DNA of 64,000 nucleotides, taken from positions 1,860,001 to 1,924,000 of the forward strand of contig NC_089542.1 in NCBI RefSeq assembly GCF_040115645.1, written 5' to 3'. Origin of the DNA: Euwallacea fornicatus (Eukaryota; Arthropoda; Insecta; Coleoptera; Curculionidae). The notes beneath the pieces are model-generated. The model did no database searches and was not told where the DNA came from. It saw only the letters and a program-made list of their open reading frames with translations. This document shows positions 13,126-24,279 of this stretch, in pieces. Position 1 is the stretch's first letter, and each line of letters starts with the position of its first letter. Position numbers and translations under genes: made by a program.

Positions 13126-13240
13126 TAATTTGAGCGACAAGGATTAGTAGGCAAGTGCTAGGAATTAGATGCTTTCGCACGTTTAATTTGAGCGAAAGCT
13201 TTTAGTAGGGATGTGCTAAGCAATTTTGCTCTAAATCCTG
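13126..13240 (+). repeat. two-copy tandem repeat, period 58 bp
   Basis: TAATTTGAGCGAMA starts at 13126 and again at 13184. Each copy is followed by ATTAGTAGG or TTAGTAGGG and then AAGTGCTA or ATGTGCTA. The second copy decays after about 50 bp. Confidence 0.7.
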
Positions 13241-13329
13241 GTGTATCGGAATGTATGTCGAACAAACGAAAATGCAAATTGCGGGAACAGCGAGAGAGCG
13301 GTTGCTCGGAGTGAAACGGAACTGGTGGA

Positions 13330-13720
13330 GTTGCATTTTATGTACGCACGTTTTTATGTGAAATGCCGCCGCATAAATATTGACGCTCGAAATCGAGAGT
13401 GAACTTCATTCATTCATGAATGGATGCAACGACGGCCGGGGCTTCTTAACGACGTCTCCACTCGTAAACTACATTCCAAAATGTACCGCCGAAGACGGCA
13501 AACGACGTGTCTCTATCAGTCACGAAACGGCCAATCGTTTAAGGCAATCAAGATTTATATTAATGATGGCACTAGATCGGTTCATTCATCCCGGCCCCCA
13601 GGTGTATTCTCCGAAGATAATTAATGGCCAATAAAATCGGTTCTTAATGGTAATTTGTAGCACTCTTTTATTTATCGCCGATTAAATGTACTTTTTCGTT
13701 GGGAGCGGATAACGTAAATA
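13330..13720. promoter_or_regulatory. candidate AT-rich enhancer block
   Basis: A unique stretch with clustered posterior-Hox and homeodomain-like words: GCATAAATATTGACG, TTCATTCATTCATGAATGG, GATAATTAATGGCCAATAAA and TTTATTTATCGCCGATTAAA. The 84-codon frame inside it has no known domain. This is inference from composition and site clustering only. Confidence 0.25.
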
Positions 13721-15479
13721 TTAAAGGGAAAGGTCGGGAGACTCGGAGATCACCGGACTTGGGTCCCATTGAGCAAATTTTTACCATCGCTTAGAGGCAC
13801 TTTCAGGGGGTGTAAACGTTGTAAACAATAGTAAAACTGGTTGGAGGACCTCAAGAATGACCGGATTCGATTTCTGCATTGGGCAAGTATTTTATTGTGC
13901 GTTGTACCTCATTTGTATACTGGTGATTACACACGCTTTATGGCATTGTAAACAACGTAGACAACAATTGACAATTAAATTGGAGAGCGCGCTCTTTGAC
14001 TGGTTTGAGACGTATTGACTGAATTGTAATATCAAGGTTTTCAGTTGTGATCAACTTAACAATTAGTAGAAAACGTAATAAGACCTTCGAGATGACCCAA
14101 ATCAGCTCCGGGAGATTTATTTCAAAACGGCCTTTACGTACAATCACCGACGAGAAGATTCAAAAGGAGACGCTTCTGTGAACCAGCGGAGCAGAGGTGC
14201 ACTTTTCGCACCATTACTTGAATTCAAACCAAGTGCAGTCAACTAAGCCCCACTGTTCCTGTCTGTGAAATGTAGTAATTGGTGATTTTTAATTTTGAAA
14301 ACACTCATTTCGAACTGGAACGGTCAATAAGGATTTTTTCGTTTCAGATGTTGCTCTGAATAAATTAAAGTTGCAAAATATTGACCCGAATCTTTTCCTT
14401 TTGTCACGAGAAATATTGAATTGTCCTTATTGAACGTGTTAACCCAAGCACTCTCGTCACCCCGAGGACAGGTCTCCATATAATGAGTTCATATCTCGTC
14501 ACCTAGAGCCTAAACATTGTTAATTTTTTTGAGTTGTTAAAAGTGAGATTCTCCAACCCGTCCTGATAGCGGTGTGTTCAGATATTTCACGACTTCGGAA
14601 AGTGTATGAACGTACCGCACGCCTCGAACTGCCCTCTTCAGCATTCTCAAATAAGGGGTTTCAATTTGACACATGTCAGAGCTGCCCGTTCATTCCTATG
14701 CAGGTTCGAGCTTTTCTCAATTAATTTCAAGCAATTAGAGACCCGGAAGGGAGGAATGGGGTACAAAGGTAACATCCATCTAAACAGACGGGTTATTAAA
14801 GGCAAACATTGCCGTGAGCTGCAGCAGTGACAGTGCCCGTGTCAATAATTGCATGAACGTCGGGGGAATGTTTGCCTCTAGACTAATCCCCGTGCAAATA
14901 CAATTAGGCTGTTGCTCCTCTGCTACGGTATCGATCAGACCTTTCGCTTTTCGTCGCAGGCAAGAAAAAAAAGATCGATAGCTCCGCTCATCTCTCCTAA
15001 GCGATGACGTCTCGAGTGCACACATACATATTCTCAATTCATATATGCCAGTGACGTTTCTATTTGGGTCAGGGACCTCCGCGAATCCGATAAAACTTCT
15101 CTTCCTGCCTGTTTCGCGACGTTATTAAGGACCGACTTCGGTGTAGAACTATTGCCCTTTTCGCCGTCTCGCCAGACCATGCAGTGAACAATAATACGCC
15201 TCGGGGGCTCAAGATGGAGATTAAACTTTCTTGCCGCCTGACCCAGTTTCCGAACGACGGAAAAAACTTTGTATAACTTCTGACGTCACTCCACTCTCAG
15301 GTAGTGTGAGCGTCGCTTTCGAACATCACTCACTCCGTGATTTTTCGATTAATTGTACCAGCTCTAATAACCTATCCCAACCAAGGCTGGCGCTATCGAT
15401 CGACTTGTTGATGACCGCGATAATCTCTCGCCTTGTCCAACACATCCGCACACAAAAGCACTTTTATGCCGACTAACTC
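13721..15479. other. non-coding, no feature seen
   Basis: Only short frames without similarity. No strong repeat is noticed. Confidence 0.5.
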
Positions 15480-15720
15480 GCAATCTTTTATTTCCCATTC
15501 ATAATGGAATATAATAAATTGTCGGCGGGCTTGTTGTTTATGTTTGTTACGTCACTAAGCGCCGGCTTAAATTGTCGTCCTTTATGGGGGCGTCAAGTGC
15601 TCTTTTTAAATACTGTATTAAGCAGGTCACCGGCGCTTCGTATATATTCAGGTGTCGTTTATTTGCGCTTATTAACCGACACGTGCGAAGAGTGTAGTGA
15701 TTAAAACCGTCGCGACAATT
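15480..15720. promoter_or_regulatory. candidate AT-rich enhancer block
   Basis: A unique block with TTTTATTTCCCATTCATAAT, TTTATGGGGG, AAATACTGTATTAAG and GCGCTTATTAACCGACACG. Composition and site density resemble the blocks at 11.4 and 13.3 kb. The 66-codon frame inside lacks recognisable features. Confidence 0.2.
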
Positions 15721-17585
15721 AGAATTGTGGTCGAGATAGTTGGAACTGTGTCCGGTGCAGTTTGTTTACACCTAGGTGTGGTTTATTCATTCTTATTAAT
15801 CAACTCGTGCGAAGAGTGCGAGGGTTAAACGTTTTGAGGTAGTTAGAACTGGACTTGCAGGGATAGTAGGAGTGGCCAAAATGGTGCTCACTCCACTAAG
15901 ATTCAATTGAACTGTTTTGCGCAAAGCAAACATTATTAATGTCGTCGAGGTAGGATTGGTGCAGTCAAAACTCTGGTCGGAGCAGGTGAGACATGTCAAT
16001 AAAAACCATCCACCAAGGGCTCCTGGAATGGAGATATGACTAGATAACCACCCTCGTCTCAAGTCAAAAATGTCAAGCATCAACTTAAGGTTTTCGGCCA
16101 ATTAACTAAAAGAATAGTTAATAAGTGTAGCAATTGCCCTCCGGGTGCAGGCGTCATTAGCAAAATGACAACAGTTAAAGCGATAATATCGACTTCCAGC
16201 CAAACGTCATCTACCATTAACTTCAACTTTCAACTGTCATGCATCGTTAGTGCACAAGAATGTTACAAACGAAGACCAGTAGAACCGTTACTTTTTCCAT
16301 ACTGTTGAATTTTATTATGAAAAAATGTTCAACTATGACGGGGCAAGTATGTTACAGTTGACTTCAAAGTCCAATTTTTTCATACATGTGCCATGTACTG
16401 AAGAGATCATGTAAGGGATTTCCAGATGATAGCGCACAAGAATGTTACACTTGTCATTCACTTGTGTGTTTTAAATCTGATCTTGGCTACGCATGCACAT
16501 CGAGGGGCACTTGAATTTGAATAATCCAAGACAGGTGAATGTCGGACAAATTGTCCGGGTAAGTGTTCGCCTATCTGTCTCTCTTTCTCGAATGAATGAA
16601 CATTAGCTACTATTACATACGCGAATAACAATGCGACTCATTACCATAAGATTGCGTCACACGGTCACATATCGGCAGACAATCATCGAGCCGATGATTT
16701 TTCAGGGAAACGAGCGAAAAACGCGTGCGACATTGAACTTGACGTGCGGCACGCGCGTTTGCAATTAAGCGACATCGCATTTTTGACCCGGAACGTCGTC
16801 CATTTAAAGAGCGACTTTATTGCTCCACTCTCGTTGGCCTGCGGTCGCGTATACACACATAATTCTTCCTTTTCAGGGGCCCCATTCAAAACGGCCTTGC
16901 CGTACTACGGCTTCCTTATCTCCCATTATTAAGACCGTAATCCTATTCAAATTTCGCCGGGGCCCTGTTTAAATACGGTTGTCCCGGAATCTATTTTCGA
17001 ACCGAAAAATACGCTTAAAAATAGAGAACTGTCTGTGGTCACAATTACATTCGTGGGATTCCGAGAGGAGTTAAATCCGATGGTCCTGGAGGACGTCCAA
17101 TTATCCAGACTGGAAAAATTTGTCCGCAGAACACGTGGCTAATAAATTCCAGTCATAAGGAGATAAATCTGATCAAATCACGCGGCTCAAATCTGGTCAT
17201 TAGGGGGGCCTTCCCGGAAAAATTGTGTGATTAATAATTAATGATGCGAATTCCCTATGGATTGAGTTGAGGGGGGTGTGGAGGAGGGGGGAATTAGTCC
17301 AGGTACACGCACGGACATTATAACAAAACGTTAATTTATCGATTCGACAGAGAGGGGAGTATAAGGCGCGCTCTCATAAGGCCGCGTTGCGTTGGTGGGT
17401 CGTCATAGCGACGGTGGGCGTAACACGCGGTATACAGGGGAACCCTCAACTTCCCTACCGAGCGGAATGACCCGGAGGTTTGTTGCGAGCCTCAATCTCC
17501 AAAATTTTTGGTGATTAACCAATGAAATGATTAAGAGCGTAAGTTCACACTTACACAAATTGTACGCCCCTGATTTCATCAATCT
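15721..17585. other. non-coding, no gene seen
   Basis: Short frames only. A phrase like ATTAATCAACTCGTGCGAAGAGTG near 15796 partly repeats ATTAACCGACACGTGCGAAGAG near 15672, about 124 bp apart, so a small decayed duplication is present. Confidence 0.45.
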
Positions 17586-17990
17586 CAAATGCATGTTTTT
17601 AAAATCCTAGAGAACTATTACAGCGCTTAATAAACAGTAAGTCATTGGCGTATCACAATGTTCCGATTCCCAGCAGAATATTTTTTCATTTGAACTTTTT
17701 GCTGCCTAATAGTAAAATGTGCAAAGTACGCCCTTATTTTCACGCTATTTAAATGTTGAATTTTCATATTGTAAAGAACTTCTACAGCACTCAGCACATA
17801 TATGTACTCTAAATATCGTTGGCGTATTACGGTTTTTAAGATGAAGCAATTTTTGAGATTCTTTTTCTTGTTTTGCTTTTTCGCTCATTCCCACTTCACG
17901 AAAATTGTGTGCTCTACGCCTCTGTTTTTATTAATATTAAATGCATGTTTTTCAAGTTACGGAGAACTCTAGTCTACAGGCAGTGGCAGA
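17585..17990 (+). repeat. diverged tandem array, three units, period 164-188 bp
   Basis: Units begin with TACGCCCYT-ATTTTCA, then AAATGCATGTTTTT, then AGAACTnTTACAGC. The AAATG marks are at 17587, 17751 and 17939. The first and third copies share the AAATGCATGTTTTT word exactly. Confidence 0.6.
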
Positions 17991-19479
17991 GGCAGAGTTA
18001 AGTGGATCCCTAGGATCCGTCACTGTTGGTGGCATCACCCGGAATTTTTATCTACAAAAATGGTAGTCAAAAAGCGCTAAATCTGGCTGCCAGGAGCGGC
18101 CCCCGCAATGAAGCGCTGTAGATTTAAATTCGATGGAGCGAATTTGATCAAAAAATCAAGCGGATGTAAGCCTGGAACACAGTATGGTCATGCAAAGCTC
18201 ATCAAATTTAGCGGATATTTTTGGTTAGTCAGCAAGATTTGATACATTTTGGTCTTGCCGCCAAACGACACTAAGGGTACTGGCCGAAACTGATCTGAAA
18301 TAAGGGGGTTAGTAGGGCCTTCTGCTCTCATTTCGTACCAGGGTAATCAACGCGCTTCAAGTCTAAAGAGCTGACAGGCCAAAGTGTGACCTCATCAGGC
18401 ATTCTCAAGAAAACAGTCATAACATTTGTTAATAGGATGCGAATTGGGTAAACACGGAGGCCGCTACGTGAAATTTTTTAGTATTTTAATTATACGTACC
18501 AAAACCGGGTAGTTTTAAAATGAAAAAGTACATATTCTCTTAAAGTGGTCCAAAGCAATACAATCCTACAGTGGACCAAAGAGAGCGGCGCTCGTCACGC
18601 CCCCCGCGTAGCGCGCGCCGCTCCGCACGCCTCCACTGGTCCACCGCGAATAAATTTATTTGATTGCACACGGTTGTTTCCAAACAAAACCGCATGCACA
18701 CATTTTTGACTGAAAATTGTCAAGCTCTACCATGACAACCCTCGCGCCCATTCCCACGCAGGGCGACCCGTAACAGGCCACCCACTAATGCAACCAAAAA
18801 CTTTATCTAACAATGTTTTCGAGTCTCACCTGAGTTTCACACCACATGGTTAATTCGCAACGTCCATGGTTGCGCGCAACGGCAACATTGCATTCGAGAA
18901 CAGCACTCTCTGTTTTACGTACGAATCGACTACAACGAACTACAACACACTGAAAGATACGAACTCGACTTTGACTCGCGAACGGAACGTTCGTGGCACC
19001 GTCTGACGCTAAAACGCTTGCGAACGAAATTACAAAACACGTAGCGTATCGAGTCGTCTAAGACCGGTCCGGAATAAAGCTCGGGTTGGTTCGGGCTGCG
19101 TCGGCTCGTTTCGGTCCACCTGCATAACATGCCCACTGCGAAAGGTTAGGTTAAAAAATATATGTACGATCGGGAGGAGAGAGAGACGTCTATATGGAAT
19201 GGCAAAACGCGCGCTTTGAACGTTTCAAAAGTTTGAAGTTTCGAAAGTTGGCTAATGGGCCTCGTTCGGACAACGCAAAATCGCCCGATTAGCGGGGGCG
19301 CGCTCTGATGGTACGCAATCGGACGCGATAGCGCGTTGGGCGCTTGAGTCGTGACATAATATATGTCAAATACTTTTTTTTTCCCAGATAAAAGAACGGG
19401 ACAAGTCGATATGCCACCGTTCCGCCGAACACTCCTTTTTGGAAAATCACACCCGACCCAGGCGGCAACGAAAGTAGTT
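17991..19479. other. non-coding; CpG-rich patch at 18.58-18.66 kb
   Basis: No gene is supported. Around 18580-18655 the sequence is very CG-rich and flanked by AGTGGACC on the left and GGTCCACC on the right, a partial inverted repeat. A 68-codon minus frame near 18.93-19.14 kb has no recognisable similarity. Confidence 0.4.
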
Positions 19480-20170
19480 TTCCAAAAAAGGGCGGCTCCG
19501 GCAACTTGACCGCGTCACTTGGGTCCCCCTCTTAACATCCTCATCCATCGCACATCAGGCTGCTTGACAGTCATCGTCAGCTTTCAATGTCCACATATCC
19601 CCAGTCCCGCGTCATAACTGAAAAAATCATAAAGGACGGCCAAAGTAAACTAAACGCGAATTGCAGAATTTTCTTCACGTCCTCTATAAATTATTTTCAC
19701 ATGCAGAGGTAACCGAGGGAGACGATATAATTTTTCAAAAAAGGGCGACCGTAATTCATTGGCCGCCCTTTTCGTTACCTCGCGTTATCTACCGGCGGTT
19801 AAGTATTGTCAATTGAAACAAAGTCAACACGACAAGAAAACATGTGTCAGGTACCAAAAGCAGTTGCGTTGAAGGGCGGATGAAGTAGGAAAGAGCTTAG
19901 AGCACAGCAAAATCACCGAAATGCAATCACAACTGGAGCTCAATGTCCTTTAGCTCAAATGGACTGTTCCAGACTTAAGGGCGGTTCAATAAAAATTGCA
20001 AGGGGCGGCTGAATGGAAATCAGTAATAGAAAAAAATCTTTTTTGGCCAGCTGAGTACACCATAAATTTGCAATAACGAACGTTCAGGTTAGTTCAGCTA
20101 GTTTGGATTAAATGGACGAGGTGGTCTTTATATAAAAAGGCGGTTCCGGTATAAGTCGAAGGGTGACCAA
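19480..20170. repeat. cluster of AAAAGGGCGGC words, one in a hairpin
   Basis: AAAAAGGGCGGC-type words occur near 19485, 19736, 19983 and 20136, and in reverse complement at about 19762. The 19736 and 19762 copies form a hairpin with about 12 paired bases around GTAATTCATT. The same core, read as GCCGCCCTTTT, is the hallmark of the array at 24.3-27.2 kb. Confidence 0.5.
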
Positions 20171-20626
20171 ATGAAATATAGGCCTGTCCACGTTCGGAGG
20201 CTGAAGGTTTGCACGCGAAAACGAGAATTAAAGGATGGTATGAGGGTTATTTTTCCTCGGAGCTCCACGAATTTTCGCCATATTGAAAAAACGGCTCTCC
20301 CCTGTATATGGTGGTCCAAGCGTTACGACTAGCCACCCCTGCTGAGAGGGTGTTTTTCAAAAGAGACCCCGCTCTATACTGAGTGTTCCGGAATGATGGT
20401 CAAATCTTTTAACGCGGTATTCCATCAGCCATTTTAGGGGGGATCTTCATATGAAATTTTGCAGTTTGGGTCCTCCCCGTCGAGATATTCTTATCTCAAA
20501 ATGGCGGAAAATAATGTTTTTTTCCTCTTTCCTAAAAACGGTTAGACGTAGAAATTTCATTTTTGCTGTACATTATCAGCTAGTCGAACGCTACTCGTGG
20601 TGGTGTCTATTCTTTGACTCATGCGT

Positions 20627-21325
20627 CTGGAGGACGGGAATCAGCAACCCCTAATTTTATTTTTTCCAGAACTTTTTCCTGCAAGGCCGAGTTCAACAAA
20701 ACCGTTTGCTTTTAATACTGGACATAATTTTAAAACTTTTTTCACTCTTTCCATATTTTCATATTACCGACAGTTTGCGTGGCAAAAAATAAAATTAGTT
20801 TTTCTTACCCTCTTAAGCATCCTTTCGTCGCCGATTACTGATGATCACACATTAGGCGATTGTTATGTAGGGCTGAGTCCGAGACATCGAACCAATATTT
20901 AAACACCGCCAACCTTCAGGATGCTGGATTTCGGTGTCTATTCCTAAACTACCTACTAACCTAATCCAAAACTAGCCAATCCTGTCGCGTCCATATCCTG
21001 GCAATTTATTTCCTAATATTCGTGTCGGAAAGTCACTTGTTTACAAATGCTTTATAATAATGGACCTAATGGTGATTTTTTCGACAAGGGAACAACAGAA
21101 AAACACCAATGTAACACTCGTCTAATAACCGGTAACCAGTAACCGGTGACGAAATATATTTAATCAAGGTAAGAAAAACAATGTTTCGTTTTTCCACGCA
21201 AATCGTGAGTTGCACAAAAAACGAAAGGAGTGACAGAAGTTTTATAATATTGCGTAATATTTTTAAAAAAAGTTCTGAAAGAACTAAAATTAGGGGTTGC
21301 CGAGTCCCCTTAAGGTGGCCAGTAG
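20627..21325. repeat. inverted repeat with arms of about 220-245 bp
   Basis: The left arm (about 20627-20872) and right arm (about 21100-21325) are reverse complements of one another with mismatches and small indels. Anchors are CAACCCCTAATTTTA, CAGAACTTTTT, TTTGCGTGG and GTTTTTCTTACC in the left arm, each found reversed in the right arm. The spacer is about 230 bp. No transposase is encoded. It may be a foldback or MITE-like element, or two oppositely inserted copies of a family. Open frames in both arms give similar peptides (VFLTL, then SSP). Confidence 0.7.
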
Positions 21326-22820
21326 AACGGCTTATTAAACGAATTGACCATCGTTTCGAAAAATCCTGTATATTAACAAATGTGCTGAAAAACAATTCAA
21401 TTTCCTTCAGAGCGATGTATCATGTTCCAACACCTAAACCGTCCCGTTTCAGAGATAAATGTTATTTTCTGTATTGCCTCTAAATATTTGATTATTTTCG
21501 CATACTTGCCAAAGACGGCTCTGGACCGCCATATTGGTCGAAAACAAGTCGACTGTCAACTGTTCAAACAATTTGACAGGCATCTACGTAGGTGGCGAGT
21601 AATAATTTGCGCGTCCGTACGGCGGCAAAATAATGGCATTAAATGTGGCACAAGTTCAGAGCGTCCTAAATAACTTAAATTCTAACTAAAACTCACATAA
21701 ACTATGAAATAATATAATTATTTGATGTTTACATTGGACTCTCAAAATGACCGCCATTGGATTCTAAATAGTACTTCAAAATGCACACACATTTACAGGT
21801 TGATTTGTGGCCCTCTGGAACTCATTTGCATCAAGTTCACGAAGGCAGTTGGTTACACTTTGAGGCAGTTCGTTTTTACGGTTCACTGATGAGATGTAAA
21901 CTTGTTCCCCAAATTCCACAAGCAAAAATCAAGTGGAGTAAAATCGGGAAGTGTAGAACGCGAGTTCCACTTGAAACCCAATTTTTCCAGCCGCACGTGG
22001 ATTCAGATCAGCCCGGAAAGCTTCACTTTGACAAGCCTTGTCTGGAAAACTAGGAAACGTCTCCAAATTATATTTTTCTGAAGTCTCAAAAGCTTCACAA
22101 AAGCAGGTACGGCGTTCGTAATCTACTCGCTTTTGAGATTAGACCTTTGCGAACTTGAATGCATGCATGTTATGCTTGGCCAGTGTTCTTTGGATTCAAG
22201 CATAAGTGTAATAATTAACAAAGTTGTGTTGTATCCGTTTGAACTTTCTTTCGTTCATCATTTGCTGTGTATTAGGGTGCATTGCATTGAGCTTTTCGCA
22301 TGTTCTTGCCGTAATTGAGCGACACAGTGCATGAAGAACAAATAATTTGATCAAAACTTCACTTTAACGCACCGGTTTTCCGTCGCAAGTTTTTTGCGAT
22401 TTTGAAGGTTTCGCAAAATGGCGGTCCCTAAAAATGGTTCTCCAACGCTTCAGGACCTCGATTCAGGTATCTACCGTCAACCTAGGAACTAGGTTTGTCC
22501 GTTAATCCGAAGAATCGCACATCAAAAATAAGGAAGGAAAGTATCCGCTTTTCTCCAGTTTTCGAACTTAAAACATCGATATCTCGGGAACACGAAGCAA
22601 TTGCCTTAAAAAGTACTTCACATTAATTAATCGTCTCTTAATAGTCTTTCGCCTTCGGCAAATGTGCCAAAATAATCCAATGTTCAGAGACAACACGTGA
22701 AACGGCATTTATTTATGAATTATAAAGGTTTAGGTATGAGAATATGATATATCATTCTAAGTGAAATATAATTGTCTTTCAGCGTATTTACTGATATGTG
22801 GGGTGTGTTATTTTAAAAAC
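21326..22820. other. non-coding, no feature seen
   Basis: Frames of 61-100 codons occur without recognisable domains. Nothing else stood out. Confidence 0.5.
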
Positions 22821-23800
22821 GCACCTTAGGCACGTTTAATGTCCGGCTGTAAAACCATTAATTTCGAGCCCCCTGTACAAGGCAGAGCCGCTTTTTTTTG
22901 CACGGGGCGAATTCGCGGATCGTTCCGAAACAAATTTCCGAAATGTTTGTTTTTAGTGAATTCAAATCACATTGTGACGGGCTTCGCTGGAGCCAGCGTT
23001 CGGAAATATTTCGAAAACCGCTGGAGATGGGTATCGGGATTATTGAGTAGAAATCATCAAAAAGGAACAGCGAATCTAAAAATGATATAATTTACTGAGT
23101 GTCTCGTTTAATGTGTCGGAATCGCCAGTGCTTTTTTACACTTCTCGTGGTCATTCTCAATAGTTTTTGTACTATTCAATAAAGTTATATTGAAACAAAT
23201 AAACCTTGCACCGATCAAGTTTTAATAAAGCGCTGCCGCAATTCTTTTCGGTTCTGTTCGGAAGAAAAACGCAAAAATCGGCCTTAACTAACGGCAAATG
23301 CGACGTCGACACTTCGCGCGTGCAAATGGAACAATAAAGATATCCAAAGCGTACGCCACTGTCGCATGGAAAAAATCTGAGTACATGCATACTATGTGGC
23401 ACTTTTTACTACACGTTCGCACGCTAAAATTCGTCAATCGAACTTGGGCCATATCGGAAATATTCAAGAAAATTTTTTTATGGCGTATTTTAACACCCTG
23501 TATTTCAAAAGCGTGCTAATCACGCACATTTGTTAATTGACATTTTTTAGGATTACGCCCTTAAATTCTTTACACGTAGGTGGGTAACACCCCTTGTGTC
23601 ACTGGCAACGTCGCATCGGCGAAATAATTTTAGCGCAAAACCGATACGTGCAAATGTTCAGGACGACCGTGTGTCCCGCTCTCGGCAACCGTCCCACTGT
23701 CGACCGCGAACCGCCCTGTATGGCAATTTACAAGGGAGGTACTCCGCGCGGGAAACCCGAAGGTTTCGGGAGTTTAGAGGGGCGGTACTGCCGACATTAA
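22821..23800. other. non-coding; several CCCTGTAY transposon-end-like words
   Basis: CCCCCTGTACAAGG (about 22870), CACCCTGTATTTC (about 23491) and GCCCTGTATGGC (about 23713) resemble the CACCCTGTAT ends of many insect DNA elements. No intact element, transposase or paired terminal repeat can be assigned. Confidence 0.3.
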
Positions 23801-24260
23801 TGAGCACTGCCAATTAACCGGAGAGCTATTTGCCATCGGGCAACGTCATCGAGAGCAAAACATAACGATTTTTAATACCCGTGTAGTAAAGTAAATTTAA
23901 ATAGGTCTCGTTTTGAATGGACGTGTGCGTAGCGTACGCGGCATGAACGAATGAATGAACTCCTGCCAATATTTATTTACAATTATTTATACGGGGAAAA
24001 ATAATCGACCTGATGAAATACGATTGTTGAAAATCTCATTAAGATACACGGGGCAATAAAATCGTCGGCTTTGACACATACACAAACAACGGCGGCGCAC
24101 GACCACGACGTTTTCGTATTTATGGCCCGATTTGTTGCACTTGTCCGCCGAGATTCAATGATTACGTAGTATTGTAGTAAATAATGCATCTATCCGGGGT
24201 TTCTCTCAAGTATGACTCGTCTCGATCCAACTTAAAGCATTAGTTAATGCCGAAGGTAGC
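23801..24260. promoter_or_regulatory. candidate AT-rich enhancer block
   Basis: A unique stretch with TTAATGAGCACTGCCAATTAA, GAATGAATGAACTCCTGCCA, TTTACAATTATTTATAC, GGGCAATAAAATCGTCGG and TTTATGGCCCGATTTG. Several of these words resemble those in the candidate blocks at 13.3 and 15.5 kb. Assignment rests on site clustering alone. Confidence 0.25.
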
Positions 24261-24279
24261 GCGGGAATTAGATAAATTA

